Shown here: positions 18,170-27,779 of the stretch, piece after piece | How the letters are laid out: each line of letters starts with the position of its first letter | Numbering within the stretch: position 1 is the stretch's first letter | Source of the DNA: G963422275 sp963422275 | GTDB taxonomy: Bacteria > Pseudomonadota > Alphaproteobacteria > Rhodobacterales > Rhodobacteraceae | Direction: 5' to 3' | Assembly (NCBI GenBank): GCA_963422275.1 | Contig: OY729418.1 | Location: 620,001-684,000 of the forward strand | DNA: 64,000 nt | Position numbers and translations under genes: made by a program | The notes under the pieces: model-generated | The model's input: only the letters and a program-made list of their open reading frames with translations | Told to the model about the DNA's origin: nothing | Databases searched by the model: none

Positions 18170-19519
18170 CTACTGGGAGCGGTATTTGGCCCAAGCGTAA
18201 TAGCCCTCACGCTCCATGATCGCCCGCGCCTTTTCATTGGCCGCGTCCATGATTGGTTGAATGGGCTTGTCGGTCGTGACCACCTCGGTCAGGGCTTGGC
18301 CAAGGACGTCGATGTTGAGCTCGTTCCATTCCGGGATCAAAGGACGCCAGTCCGGGTCGGCGCACGGCAACTGTGCCGCCACAACCGGATACTCGTCAAA
18401 ATTGTCGGCATTGTTCTCGATCGTCGACATCCTCACCGGGTCTCCTCCCAACTCAACCATTCGCTGGTCACCGGCCTTGGACGTGATGTACTGAATGAAC
18501 AGGAACGCCGCTTCCTTGTTTTGCGAGTTGGCGGGAATCCCGACCGCGAATCCGCCTGTTTCGGAGCCGCATCGCACTCCCACCGGGTGCTGCCCATAGC
18601 CGACCTTGCCGTCAATCTTCGAGAGATTGGGATTGCGCGACATCGCGGCAATCTTCAAGGTGTCCAGATACATTGCAGCATCTCCCTGCAGGAACGCAGC
18701 CGATGCCTCGCCAAAGCCGAAGGTTGGAATTCCGGCCGGCCCTGTCTGGGCGATTTCGCGCATGACCTGAGCCGCTTCAACAGCTTCCGGCGAATTGATT
18801 ATCGGATTCCATGCATCGTCGAATATCCGCCCGCCAAGCGGCGCCAGATGCAACAACCAGCCAGCCGTCACCTGGTGACCGGTTTTTCCCCGTGACGTCA
18901 TTGCCGGAATGCCTGCAGCATGGAGCTTCTGCATGACTTCCCTCAGTTCGTCATAAGTTTGGGGCGGTTCCAGGCCCTGCTCCTCGAAAATGTCTTTTCG
19001 ATACGCGAGAATGGAGGTTTCGGCACCGAACGGGATGCCGTAGAGAGCGCCGGATTTGCCGGGCATGTATCCTTTCTTTCCGCCCACGACACCGCCATTC
19101 TGCAGATAGGCATCTGCCACGTCATCGATGTCATATTGAGGATCGACAAGCGACCCGCTAGTGAAAAACTGGGAGAGCGGAGTCAGCAAGCCCTTCGAGA
19201 CATACTCGCCCTTCCACATCACGACCCAGGAAACGACATCGTATTCCCCTTCGGGCTTCGACATTTCGAGCAGCTGCCTGTCGCGAAGCTTCAGGTACTG
19301 AAGTGCATCGATTTCCACCTCAATGCCGGTTTCCTCAGTGAATTCCTCAATCAGGGTCTCGGCAGCCTGAAAGTGGGCCAGAGCTGGCCAGCTGACGACA
19401 ATCGTCGTGCCGCGGTATCTTTCGTAGGGATCCGCCAAGCTGGCCGATGCACCGGCCAGCATCACTGCGGCAGTCCCGGCACCCAGCAGGCAGGCCATTG
19501 ATTTACGAAGCAAATTCAT
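18170..19519 (-). CDS. Extracellular solute-binding protein of the CUT1 ABC transporter
   Basis: 449-aa periplasmic binding protein (SBP family 1). The start is ATG 19519, preceded by the purine-rich GGAAAGAAAG; an upstream in-frame ATG (19552) lacks this. The signal peptide is LLRKSMACLLGAGTAAVMLA with cleavage near ASA-SLA. The mature part shows the usual signature of sugar binders: TIVVSWPALAHFQAAETLIE, ALYGIPFGAETSILAYRKDI and AAAFLQGDAAMYLDTL-type segments. It lies between the ATPase gene and the permeases and delivers the substrate to them. The ligand is not predictable. Confidence 0.93.
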   Translation of the reverse strand: MNLLRKSMACLLGAGTAAVMLAGASASLADPYERYRGTTIVVSWPALAHFQAAETLIEEFTEETGIEVEIDALQYLKLRDRQLLEMSKPEGEYDVVSWVVMWKGEYVSKGLLTPLSQFFTSGSLVDPQYDIDDVADAYLQNGGVVGGKKGYMPGKSGALYGIPFGAETSILAYRKDIFEEQGLEPPQTYDELREVMQKLHAAGIPAMTSRGKTGHQVTAGWLLHLAPLGGRIFDDAWNPIINSPEAVEAAQVMREIAQTGPAGIPTFGFGEASAAFLQGDAAMYLDTLKIAAMSRNPNLSKIDGKVGYGQHPVGVRCGSETGGFAVGIPANSQNKEAAFLFIQYITSKAGDQRMVELGGDPVRMSTIENNADNFDEYPVVAAQLPCADPDWRPLIPEWNELNIDVLGQALTEVVTTDKPIQPIMDAANEKARAIMEREGYYAWAKYRSQ

Positions 19520-19567
19520 CTTTCTTCCTTTCCTTCTGAAATTGCGCTTCAAACTCCCGAAAAACCG

Positions 19568-20668
19568 TTAAATCGATTCTCCGGTTTCCGAACTGAACAG
19601 GTAAAGCCTGTTCGCGTCGAAGACGTACTCGCCACTCACCATTGGCTTGGAGTCCGGCCCCACCTCTACGGCCGCCGTAACCGGCTCTTGGCCGACCCGC
19701 GCTGCGAGAAACTGGCTAGATCCAATATATTCGGAGACATCCACATCCAAATGGATCGGAGCGTACTGTGTATTGTCGGCCCGGCCCGGCAGGTCTGGAA
19801 CCGAGAAATGCTCAGGCCGAAGGCCGACTGTCAGCTTGCGCGCACGCGACTCCTGCGCTCTTGCGGCCAGCCTGTCGGGCAACGGCAACTCAAATCCGTC
19901 GCCCTTGACTGACACGGGGTCCTCGCCCGCCATCTCCGCCTGGAGGAAATTCATCGATGGCGATCCAATGAAGCTGGCGACGAAAAGGTTGTCGGGCGAG
20001 TTGTAAACCTCTCGCGGCGTTCCAATCTGCTGAATTTTCCCGCTCTCCATGATGACAATCCGATCAGCCATGGTCATTGCCTCGATTTGGTCATGGGTCA
20101 CGTAGATCATTGTGCGATCAAGCCGCTTGTGAAGTATCGACAGTTCCGTGCGCATCGAGGACCTGAGCATGGCGTCGAGGTTTGACAGAGGCTCATCAAA
20201 AAGAAAGCAGTATGCATCGCGAACAATCGCGCGGCCCAAGGCAACCCGCTGCCGCTGCCCGCCCGAAAGGTCTCGAGGCTTTCGGTCAAGATATTCTGTC
20301 AGCTCGAGCATTTCGGCCGCTCGACGCACCCGTTGCTCAATTTCATCCCTTGGATCCCCGCTCAAACGCAGGGCAAACGACATGTTCTCCCTGACGTTCA
20401 TGTGCGGATAGAGGGCGTAGGACTGGAACACCATCGCAATGTCCCGCTCTTTCGGCGGCACCCAGGTGACGTCCCGTCCCGCAATGAAGATGGAGCCGGC
20501 AGAAACATCTTCAAGGCCGGCGACCATCCTGAGAGTCGTCGACTTTCCGCAGCCGGAAGGCCCGACGAAAACGACGAACTCCCCCTGCTGGATTTCAATG
20601 TCCAGTTCGGGAATTACAGTGATGTCACCGAAGCGCTTGACCACGTTCTTCAGCACGACACCAGACAC
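19568..20668 (-). CDS. ABC transporter ATP-binding protein (MalK/UgpC-like)
   Basis: 366-aa ATPase that energises the importer. I start at GTG 20668 (VSGVVLKNVVKRFG), which gives the normal family N-terminus; the open frame to 20806 adds 46 unrelated residues. Walker A is GPSGCGKST (36-44), Q loop MVFQSYALYPHM, signature LSGGQRQRVALGRA, Walker B FLFDEPLSNLDA and switch His in YVTHDQIEAM. The C-terminal TOBE-type regulatory domain (~240-366, with VGLRPEHF) marks the MalK/UgpC group. First gene of the four-gene operon. Confidence 0.93.
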   Translation of the reverse strand: MSGVVLKNVVKRFGDITVIPELDIEIQQGEFVVFVGPSGCGKSTTLRMVAGLEDVSAGSIFIAGRDVTWVPPKERDIAMVFQSYALYPHMNVRENMSFALRLSGDPRDEIEQRVRRAAEMLELTEYLDRKPRDLSGGQRQRVALGRAIVRDAYCFLFDEPLSNLDAMLRSSMRTELSILHKRLDRTMIYVTHDQIEAMTMADRIVIMESGKIQQIGTPREVYNSPDNLFVASFIGSPSMNFLQAEMAGEDPVSVKGDGFELPLPDRLAARAQESRARKLTVGLRPEHFSVPDLPGRADNTQYAPIHLDVDVSEYIGSSQFLAARVGQEPVTAAVEVGPDSKPMVSGEYVFDANRLYLFSSETGESI

Positions 20669-21352
20669 CTGGCTACCCTCGCTTCCCACCTGGCCAGAGT
20701 GCACGGAGAGCCGCAACGTGCGGCGGTTCCGTTGCTCTTGCCTGGGTGCCAGTCCACGAAGTCTTGTCCACAAGCTTCCTGCGTCCGCCCGCCGCTCGTC
20801 CGCCAATCAATTCATTGAACGGCCGCAATCTGTTTCCGGACTCAGTCTCCTCGCTCAAAATGGCCGATTTTCCCGGCCCGGGCAGAATGCCTCCGGCCAT
20901 CGACATTGTCTCTGCCTGCAGAGAGTTTGAGACGTCATGCGCCGCCAGAGCAACAAGGCGCAACTCGACCGACAGCAGAGATCTTGCCGCAAGGGCGAGG
21001 AAATCCCCCTTGTTCTTGATCGCGTTCCGGACATACAGAAAGAATCCTGCGTTGCTCCGACGATAGCTGCATCCGCTGGAGTTTCGCACCATGATAGCGG
21101 GTGGAGCACCTGCGGCACTTGGGGTCTTGGCTATTGTTGCGGCCATCAAAGCTCTCTATTTCCCCAACGGTTGCACTCTCGCTTCGTGTGACAATAAGCC
21201 TGAACAACCCAATTAACAATCCGTCTTTTGGCATCGGCGGCCAATGCCGGGAACTGCTCTTGCACCCAGGCATTTCGCCAGCACTTGCCCGCCGCGTCAA
21301 GCGCGCCATTGCCGGCACAGGACATTGCGGCAGAACTCGAAGGGCCTGTGGG
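20669..21352. other. Upstream region of the ABC operon; no gene seen
   Basis: About 680 bp without a convincing gene. Open frames on both strands have no family resemblance. It should hold the promoter of the minus-strand ABC operon and ends at the CTAG target of IS-A2. Confidence 0.4.
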
Positions 21353-21356
21353 CTAG

Positions 21357-22081
21357 GTTGTGCACTGATTATGTCGGATCCGGAGCCTGACGCAGGCCAG
21401 GGCGATGGCCGACAGGAAGTTTCGCGCCAGCTTGCCGCAGCGCGTGGCGACCGCGCGGAAGCGCTTGAGCCTGGTGAGGAAACGCCCGACAGGATTGCGC
21501 TGCCGGCAGGCACCGGGTCGACCGAACGCCGCTCCTTCCGGTCGCCCAGGGTGGGAATGTGCGGCCGCGAGCCGCGCGCCCGGACCGGATCGAGAATGGC
21601 TCGGGCGTCACAGCCCCGGTCGGCCACGGTGTCGCGCGCCAAGGGAACGCTGGCGACCGGCGCGAACTTGACCGGCAGGCCGCCGGCGCCGACGACAACA
21701 TGGATCTTGCTGCCCACCCCGCCTCGGGAGCACCCAATGGCGGGGTCCGCCCCCTTTTCCGCCCGCCGAGTGCTGGCAGGGGCGAACGATCGAGCTGTCG
21801 AGGAGATGGAGCACCTCCGGCGCCTCGGCGCTCAAGGCATTGAAAATGTGCATCCTGCGCCTTTCTTGGACCAGCGGTTGTAGCGGTTGCAGACCGTCGT
21901 GCAATGTCCGCACTCTTCCGGCAGGTCGCGCCACGGTACCCCACGCACCTTGTTTGGCAGCGGTGGCTGGATCACGGCCCATTCCCGATCGGTCAGGTCG
22001 CGGCGAGACATCGTCGGCGCCTCCATAGCTTGAACGTAAGAACCCCGTCCGCATCATGTCCCGCATCTATGGGCACACAAC
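21357..22081 (-). mobile_element. IS-A2: IS5-family (IS427-like) element with decayed transposase
   Basis: Ends GTTGTGCACTGATTATG and its partial complement GGGCACACAAC enclose 725 bp, flanked by identical CTAG copies (21353-21356, 22082-22085). The transposase is read on the minus strand from ~22009: MSRRDLTDREWAVIQPPLPN, then PWRDLPEECG, SAEAPEVLHLLDSSIVR and GSKIHVVVGAGGLPVKFA, in different frames and with pieces missing. Related to IS-A but not the same element. It landed exactly at the stop codon of the LysR gene. Confidence 0.85.
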
Positions 22082-23005
22082 CTAGCCGGCTTCAGGCGCC
22101 CCGAAACTCTTTGCGATATTTTCCGCAACGGATCTGGCCTCCAGGAAAAATTCGTTTTCGTGCGATGTAAGCTGCCTGAAGGCCGACCAGACCATTCCAT
22201 AGTCAAGTGCTGTATCCGGTTGCCACTTGATAACCCGAATGTTTGAGCGTGGAATGCCCGATAGCGAGAAGGGATCGACGATGGCAATGCCGACACCTTG
22301 CGCGACAATGTGAACGGTGGAAATCGCGCTGGTCGTCTCGAATCGTGGGCGCAGGCTGATCCCGGCTTGTACAAACCCGGCTTCGACCAAGCCTCTGAGG
22401 CGGACCGAGCTTTTCGGCATCACGACATCCGCGTCCGCCAAGTCAATCGGCGATATCGACTTACGCCCCGCAAGCTGGTGGTTGACGGGAGCTATCGCGA
22501 CCGCGCGAACGGTTGCAAGTGACCGAGACCGCAGTTGTCCTCGATCAACAGGAAGCAGCGTGAATCCTATGTCGGAATGCCCGTGGAGCACCCAGTCCTC
22601 GATCTCGATCCTGGGGCGCATCTCGATGGAGAAGGTAAAATCTGGAAACCGAGCCGAGAATCTGGCAAGCGTCTCCGGGATCAAGCGGCTGAATGCCAGC
22701 GGTCCAATCGCGCAGACACGCAATCGCAGGCCTTGGTTGTCGCGAATGTCCGTCGCCGCCGTGCGGATATCTTCCACCAGTTCGATGGCATTCCCTGCCT
22801 TTTCGAGAAACATTCGCCCCTGTTCCGACAGGCGCAGCCTTCTTCCTGCGCGATCGAATAGCTGGAATCCGAGTTCCGACTCGAAACGGGCCAGGAGCTT
22901 GCTGACGCTGGATTGGGTCAAGCCAAGCGCGATGGACGCTTCCGAGACGCTTCCAGTCTCAACGATTGCCTTGAACGCGCGCAGCTGGCGAAGCCGAATA
23001 TTCAT
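22082..23005 (-). CDS. LysR-family transcriptional regulator
   Basis: 307-aa regulator with an N-terminal winged HTH (LRQLRAFKAIVETGSVSEAS, then LGLTQSSVSKLLARFESELG) and a LysR-type substrate-binding domain from ~90. It is divergent from the TctC-TctB-TctA-sulfatase genes (136-nt spacer), so it probably controls them in response to their substrate. Its TAG stop lies inside the CTAG hit by IS-A2. One copy of CTAG gives the same TAG in the uninterrupted sequence, so the protein is probably unchanged by the insertion. Confidence 0.9.
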   Translation of the reverse strand: MNIRLRQLRAFKAIVETGSVSEASIALGLTQSSVSKLLARFESELGFQLFDRAGRRLRLSEQGRMFLEKAGNAIELVEDIRTAATDIRDNQGLRLRVCAIGPLAFSRLIPETLARFSARFPDFTFSIEMRPRIEIEDWVLHGHSDIGFTLLPVDRGQLRSRSLATVRAVAIAPVNHQLAGRKSISPIDLADADVVMPKSSVRLRGLVEAGFVQAGISLRPRFETTSAISTVHIVAQGVGIAIVDPFSLSGIPRSNIRVIKWQPDTALDYGMVWSAFRQLTSHENEFFLEARSVAENIAKSFGAPEAG

Positions 23006-23027
23006 CGAGAAACATATTCCCTTGCAT

Positions 23028-23055
23028 CATACAATAAGTCAAACAAGTCAGTATG
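23028..23055. promoter_or_regulatory. Candidate LysR operator between divergent genes
   Basis: The inverted arms CATAC and GTATG, 18 nt apart, sit in an AT-rich part of the spacer between the LysR start and tctC1. Position and symmetry fit a LysR binding site that serves both promoters. The motif is short, so this is tentative. Confidence 0.35.
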
Positions 23056-23140
23056 CAAATATGATTGGAACAAATATCCTGCGGCGGAAGGCTGCGTGCA
23101 ACGCATGTTCGCCATGATCTATCGCTTGGAGGGAAAAAAG

Positions 23141-24103
23141 ATGCTTAGGTCCAAGTCAATTGCGACAGTTGTCGCAACCGCAATGTCTCTCGCATTCGCC
23201 CACGAGGCAGTTGCCGAGTACCCCGAAAAACCAATCAACATGATCATCGGCTTCCAAGCGGGTGGCGGCACCGATCTGGCGGGACGTGTCTTGGCCAGCG
23301 AGCTGCAGGACATTCTGGGCCAGCCCGTTTTGGTGGTGAATCAGCCTGGGGCCGCGTCAATGATTGCTGCAGGCAACGTGGCTAGGGCTCAACCGGATGG
23401 TTATACTGTCTGGTTTGGCTCGGCAGGCACGCTCGTTACCAAGGAGGCATTAGGCCAAGCGCCGACGAACTATGGGGAAGGCCTTATCCTTTCGGGGCTT
23501 ACAGGTACCTTGGTTGCGGCGATCGGCGTTCCGGCAAACAGCCCGTATAAATCGGTTCAAGAGCTCATTGATGCGGCAAAGGCAAATCCCGGCAAGCTGC
23601 GCTGGTCACACAACGGTATCGGCGCAGCGTTTATGGCCATGGGCCAGGGGTTCGTGGCGGCAAACGAACTGGATGTCGTCGGCGTGCCGTTCCAAGGAGC
23701 CGCCGGTCTCCGACAAGCGCTATCGGCAGGACAGGTGGATTTCGGCGTTCTGAATGCAGGAGACCGACTGCGCTTGGGTGAGGACCAATTCACCATTCTT
23801 GCAGTCATCGCAAGTACGCGGGAGCAGGTTATCGATGACGAATTGAAAACCCTGGCCGAAATGGGAATCGGGTTTGTCGAGGTGCCGTCGCCAATTGGCG
23901 TGATGATACCCGCAGGCGTCCCGGCGGATGTCTCCGAACATCTGTCCGAAGCTATCGCGGAGGCTGCCGCTCGGGACAGCTTTCGAGAAGGAATGAAGAA
24001 GCTCTTCATTCCGGTCACCTATCTGGGACCGGTTGAAGGAGACGCCTATGTCCGCACACTTCGCGAGAATATCGAGCAAATACTTCCGCAACTGCGAAAG
24101 TAG
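23141..24103 (+). CDS. Tripartite tricarboxylate transporter substrate-binding protein (TctC/Bug family), copy 1
   Basis: 320-aa periplasmic binding protein. Start ATG 23141 follows GGAGGG with good spacing. The signal peptide is MLRSKSIATVVATAMSLAFA, cleaved before EYPEKPI. The mature N-terminus YPEKPINMIIGFQAGGGTD is the Bug-family hallmark, followed by PVLVVNQPGAASMIAA and IGVPANSPYKSVQELIDAA. It captures a carboxylate ligand and passes it to TctA/TctB encoded downstream. Upstream in-frame extension to 22913 overlaps the LysR gene and is not real. Confidence 0.92.
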   Translation: MLRSKSIATVVATAMSLAFAHEAVAEYPEKPINMIIGFQAGGGTDLAGRVLASELQDILGQPVLVVNQPGAASMIAAGNVARAQPDGYTVWFGSAGTLVTKEALGQAPTNYGEGLILSGLTGTLVAAIGVPANSPYKSVQELIDAAKANPGKLRWSHNGIGAAFMAMGQGFVAANELDVVGVPFQGAAGLRQALSAGQVDFGVLNAGDRLRLGEDQFTILAVIASTREQVIDDELKTLAEMGIGFVEVPSPIGVMIPAGVPADVSEHLSEAIAEAAARDSFREGMKKLFIPVTYLGPVEGDAYVRTLRENIEQILPQLRK

Positions 24104-24150
24104 GCGCATTGCCAGAGCTGAACGGCACTCGGACCAGCTTCAATCCAGGC

Positions 24151-24197
24151 GCCGGCGGCAATTTGCCTCGTCAAAGCAAACCCGGGATGCCGCTGGC
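24151..24197 (+). promoter_or_regulatory. Stem-loop covering the tctB1 translation start
   Basis: GCCGGCGGCA (24151-24160) pairs with TGCCGCTGGC (24188-24197), ten pairs with one G-U, and TTTGC/GCAAA form an inner stem. The right arm touches the GTG start codon of tctB1 at 24198, so the structure could hide its ribosome binding site and lower TctB expression relative to TctC. Confidence 0.55.
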
Positions 24198-24680
24198 GTG
24201 AAACGCGATCTTGATTGGCTACCATCGCTGACGTTTGCAGTTTTCGGCGCGGTGTATCTCCACTCGTCACTGCAAATCGCCGAATCGTTCAGCGGCGGTT
24301 TCGGTCACAGAACGGTGCCCCTTGCCATGAGCACCCTTGTCATGTGTCTGGCTGGCTGGATCTTCGCTGAACAAGTGTTGACGCGCCCAAAAGGCAGCCC
24401 CAAAAGAGATGCGCAAGATATTGACATGGCGGCATTTTTTACCCGTGCAAGCCCTGTTGCGATGTTGATGGCACTCTACGGCTTGTGCCATATTTGGTTT
24501 GGATACCTTGCTGCCACGCTGGTTAGCGGCATTCTCGCGTTTCGCCTCCTCGGCAACCCCTGGCTCTCCGCAGTCATTCACGGCATAGCAGGAACAGCTA
24601 TCCTTTACGTCCTCTTCATCAGATTTCTCAACGTCTACGATCCTCCCGGCATCATCCTGGATCTGACGGCATTGAACTAG
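24198..24680 (+). CDS. Tripartite tricarboxylate transporter small membrane protein (TctB), copy 1
   Basis: 160-aa inner-membrane protein with four predicted helices (for example WLPSLTFAVFGAVYLHSS and SAVIHGIAGTAILYVLFIRF), the small integral subunit of a TTT system. I choose GTG 24198 because it gives the normal length (150-160 aa); the open frame to 24033 overlaps tctC1. It lies between TctC and TctA. The sequence is poorly conserved in this family, so the call rests on topology and neighbours. Confidence 0.8.
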   Translation: MKRDLDWLPSLTFAVFGAVYLHSSLQIAESFSGGFGHRTVPLAMSTLVMCLAGWIFAEQVLTRPKGSPKRDAQDIDMAAFFTRASPVAMLMALYGLCHIWFGYLAATLVSGILAFRLLGNPWLSAVIHGIAGTAILYVLFIRFLNVYDPPGIILDLTALN

Positions 24681-24694
24681 GAACGGCGCAGAAG

Positions 24695-26224
24695 GTGGAT
24701 ATACTCTATGGCTTCTTGACGCTCTTCAGCGACCCGCTCGCGGTTGCCGTCGTGGTTTTCGCGGCAGTCACTGGCGTGATCGTGGGCGCGACCCCAGGAC
24801 TCACGTCGGCTGCCGCGATCGCCATGCTGGTCCCGGTTACCTTTTACATGGAACCACTCCACGCTCTGGCGGGACTCTACGTAATCGGGAAGGCGGGACG
24901 CTTCGGCGGGTCGATTGCGGCAATCCTCTTCAACACGCCCGGGACGGCAGCGGCCGCGGCCACGACAACCGACGGGAATCCGATGTACCGCAACGGAATG
25001 CCCGGAAAGGCGCTCAAGACAGCCGCCGTGTCGTCGGCGATCGGCGATCTCGTCGGCGACATTTTGCTGATCTTCGGTGCAATCTGGATCGCCCGGCTGA
25101 CGAGGGGCTTTGGGCCGCCCGAGTATTTCGCAGTGTATCTGGCGGCATTTCTCGTCGTCAGCTCCGTGGTCGGCCCGTCAATCATCAAGGGCATCATCAG
25201 CACTGCCGCAGGCATTGTCGCGGCAATGATCGGGACAGATCCGATGGAAGGTGTGCCCCGCCTGGATTTTGGATTGCTGAACTTCCAGTCGGGCCTCACG
25301 CTCGTGCCGCTTCTCGTCGGCATGTTCGTGATGTCCGAACTGTCTCTGCAGGCCGAGCGCATAGCCCGCGAGAAAGGCGGCTTCAGCTTGGCTGCCAAGC
25401 TCGTTCCCGGGGGCGACCGCCTGCAGCTCGCCGAATTCAAGCGAATAATCCCCGTGATCCTGCGCTCTTCGGCAATCGGAGCAATTATCGGCATCCTGCC
25501 CGGGCTGGGCTCGTCTGTCGCCGCATTCACCGCCTATGGCCAAGAACGCCAGCGGTCAAAAAGCAAGGAAGAATGGGGCAAGGGTGCCATCGAGGGAATA
25601 GCGGCACCCGAATCAGCCAACAATGCGGTTTCCGGTCCGTCAATGATCCCCCTCCTGGCGCTTGGCATCCCTGGCAGCACCATTGCCGCAATCCTTCTTG
25701 GCGTATTTCTTATCCACGGAATCACGGTTGGGCCAAGAATCTTTGAAACATCCCGTGCGCTTGTATTCGGACTCTTCGCGTCAGGCCTTGTCGGAATCGC
25801 GGTGTACTTTCTGCTGGGTTACTTTGGCGGCGCCTACGTAGGGCGGATGATTTCGCGTGTTCCGCCAAGGTTGATCTACCCGTACATTTTTCTGACCTGC
25901 TTTGTCTCTTCCTACGCCGTGCGCGCGAACGTCTTTGACGTGTTCGTGATGTGCGCTGCCGGATTGGCCGGTTACCTCATGCGCAAGCAGGGCTACTCGA
26001 CAGCCGCCTTCATTATCGCTTTCGTACTGGCGCCCGGCGCCGAGAGAACATTCCGCCAGTCTCTCGTTCTGTCCGACGACGGATGGCTTATTTTCTTCCA
26101 GCGGCCGGTTGCGCTGCTCTTCTTCGCGATGGCGATTCTTGCGGTCGGCGGAAAGCTGTCCAAAATTCACCGATCCAGGAAGTCCGCATCGCTCGCATCT
26201 CGACAGAGGCACAAAACGGAATGA
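24695..26224 (+). CDS. Tripartite tricarboxylate transporter permease (TctA), copy 1
   Basis: 509-aa inner-membrane permease with about a dozen helices, starting at GTG 24695. Family marks: GATPGLTSAAAIAMLVPVTF near the start, YVIGKAGRFGGSIAAILFNT and the NTPGT motif, GILPGLGSSVAAFTAYG in the middle and ALGIPGSTIAAILLGVFLIH. It transports the ligand delivered by TctC with TctB. Its stop overlaps the sulfatase start by 4 nt (ATGA), which ties transport to desulfation. Confidence 0.92.
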   Translation: MDILYGFLTLFSDPLAVAVVVFAAVTGVIVGATPGLTSAAAIAMLVPVTFYMEPLHALAGLYVIGKAGRFGGSIAAILFNTPGTAAAAATTTDGNPMYRNGMPGKALKTAAVSSAIGDLVGDILLIFGAIWIARLTRGFGPPEYFAVYLAAFLVVSSVVGPSIIKGIISTAAGIVAAMIGTDPMEGVPRLDFGLLNFQSGLTLVPLLVGMFVMSELSLQAERIAREKGGFSLAAKLVPGGDRLQLAEFKRIIPVILRSSAIGAIIGILPGLGSSVAAFTAYGQERQRSKSKEEWGKGAIEGIAAPESANNAVSGPSMIPLLALGIPGSTIAAILLGVFLIHGITVGPRIFETSRALVFGLFASGLVGIAVYFLLGYFGGAYVGRMISRVPPRLIYPYIFLTCFVSSYAVRANVFDVFVMCAAGLAGYLMRKQGYSTAAFIIAFVLAPGAERTFRQSLVLSDDGWLIFFQRPVALLFFAMAILAVGGKLSKIHRSRKSASLASRQRHKTE

Positions 26225-27738
26225 CCAAGCAAGCCCCCGGCAAGAGGAGACATCCGAATGTCCTGATCATCTACCCGGACCAGATGCGGTACGACTGCAT
26301 GGGTCCGTCGGGGAACCGCATCGTCAGGACGCCAAATCTGCAGAAACTTGCGGATGAAGGCGTGACATTCAACTCCGCTTTCATTTCCTATCCCCTCTGC
26401 AGCCCGTTCCGGGCCTCGATCATGACCGGCAAGCAAGCGCAGGGGCATGGCATCTATCAAAATCACTTTCCCTTGCGCGCCGGCCAGGAGTTTCTGGCCG
26501 AACGGCTTGTCTCGGTTGGCTACCAGACCCTTTACGTGGGAAAGTGGCATCTTGAGGGCGGACCGAAGCCCGGCTTTGTCCCTCCGAACCGACGCTTCGG
26601 TTTCCAGAAATTCGCCGGATTCAATCGCGGCCATCATTACATGAACGGGATCTTCTGGCGCGACACCGATCAGCCCTACCGTTGCAGCAGGTACGAGCCG
26701 GATTTCCAAACCGACCATCTGCTCGCGTTCATCGACGAGGCACTGCAAGAGAGAGCGGGCAGCCCCTTCTTTGGCTTCGTTTCCTATGGACCGCCCCATC
26801 ACCCGAACGACATGCCCGAGCATTGGCGAAGCAAGCACGATCCACATGCGATAGACCTTCCCCCCAGCGTCCTTCCGCCCGAAGAGCAGGCGCAGGTCCA
26901 GCGGGAGCGTGTCGCGATCGACTGCGAAGGTAACATGAAGGCAGCACTGAAAAGTCGATGCGCGCATGGATCGAAGCCCCAGCTTGAGCCGGAAACCGAA
27001 GAGGAACTCCGCGCTTTCATTGCCGAATATTACGGGATGATCAGCAGCATCGATCACAATGTGGGGCGCATACTCGAGCATCTTGATTCACTTGGGATCG
27101 CTGATGACACCGTCGTGATCTTCCTGTCTGATCACGGCGACATGCTCGGTGAGCACGGATACTTCTGCGGTTCCAAGTCTCAGGGATACCGCGCGGCGAT
27201 GCATGTCCCGTTAATCGTCAGGTATCCGAGTGGCTTCGAAGGCGGCCGCCGAGTGGATGGCCTTGTGGATGTTGGCATAGACACGCCCGTGACCTTGATC
27301 GATCTCGTCGGAGCAGAACAACTGGGCGAGGCACACGGCGTGAGTTATCTCGGCTTGCTCGACGGATCGGCCGACTCGGTCCGCGACCGCGTCATGTACC
27401 AAGCCTTCCGAATGAACGACGGTGCAACGGGTGAATTCACTCCCGTGCCCGAGCGCGGCATCCGGACAGCGGACTGGCTCTACGTCAGGCAGCCGGCGCG
27501 AAGAAAATTCCTGTTCGATCAAGCGGCCGACCCGCACGAATTGGCGAATCTCGTCGATCGGCCAGAGCACTCCACCTTGATGGACCGGTTCGACAGGGAA
27601 ATCCATGACCACATGGTCGCCACCGGAGACAATTGGGGTCTGCACCACGATTTCCCGCCTCCAAACTTCATGACCCATGAAGAGGCCGAGGCGTCCCTGA
27701 AGAACGATCTCCTGCCAAGAGCAATTCTTGTGCCGTGA
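26221..27738 (+). CDS. Type I sulfatase, copy 1
   Basis: 505-aa sulfatase starting at ATG 26221 inside the tctA1 stop. Metal site: NVLIIYPDQMRYD near the N-terminus. The formylglycine motif is C60-SPFR-ASIMTG, a Cys-type CxPxR that needs maturation by a formylglycine-generating enzyme. Further marks are YVGKWHLEGG and FLSDHGDMLGEHG. There is no signal peptide, so it works in the cytoplasm on imported substrate. It hydrolyses a sulfate ester (or possibly a phosphonate ester, as in some relatives) and is translationally coupled to the transporter. Confidence 0.9.
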   Translation: MTKQAPGKRRHPNVLIIYPDQMRYDCMGPSGNRIVRTPNLQKLADEGVTFNSAFISYPLCSPFRASIMTGKQAQGHGIYQNHFPLRAGQEFLAERLVSVGYQTLYVGKWHLEGGPKPGFVPPNRRFGFQKFAGFNRGHHYMNGIFWRDTDQPYRCSRYEPDFQTDHLLAFIDEALQERAGSPFFGFVSYGPPHHPNDMPEHWRSKHDPHAIDLPPSVLPPEEQAQVQRERVAIDCEGNMKAALKSRCAHGSKPQLEPETEEELRAFIAEYYGMISSIDHNVGRILEHLDSLGIADDTVVIFLSDHGDMLGEHGYFCGSKSQGYRAAMHVPLIVRYPSGFEGGRRVDGLVDVGIDTPVTLIDLVGAEQLGEAHGVSYLGLLDGSADSVRDRVMYQAFRMNDGATGEFTPVPERGIRTADWLYVRQPARRKFLFDQAADPHELANLVDRPEHSTLMDRFDREIHDHMVATGDNWGLHHDFPPPNFMTHEEAEASLKNDLLPRAILVP

Positions 27739-27779
27739 CCGGCAAGATGGCCATTTGCACTGGAACGCGCCCGAGTTCG

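Noticed and set aside
18131..18895. 254-codon open frame on the plus strand
   Set aside because: Antisense to the ABC binding-protein gene.
22317..23117. 266-codon open frame on the plus strand
   Set aside because: Antisense to the LysR gene, which is clearly the coding strand.
26167..27081. 304-codon open frame on the minus strand
   Set aside because: Lies entirely antisense to sulfatase 1, which has all catalytic motifs.
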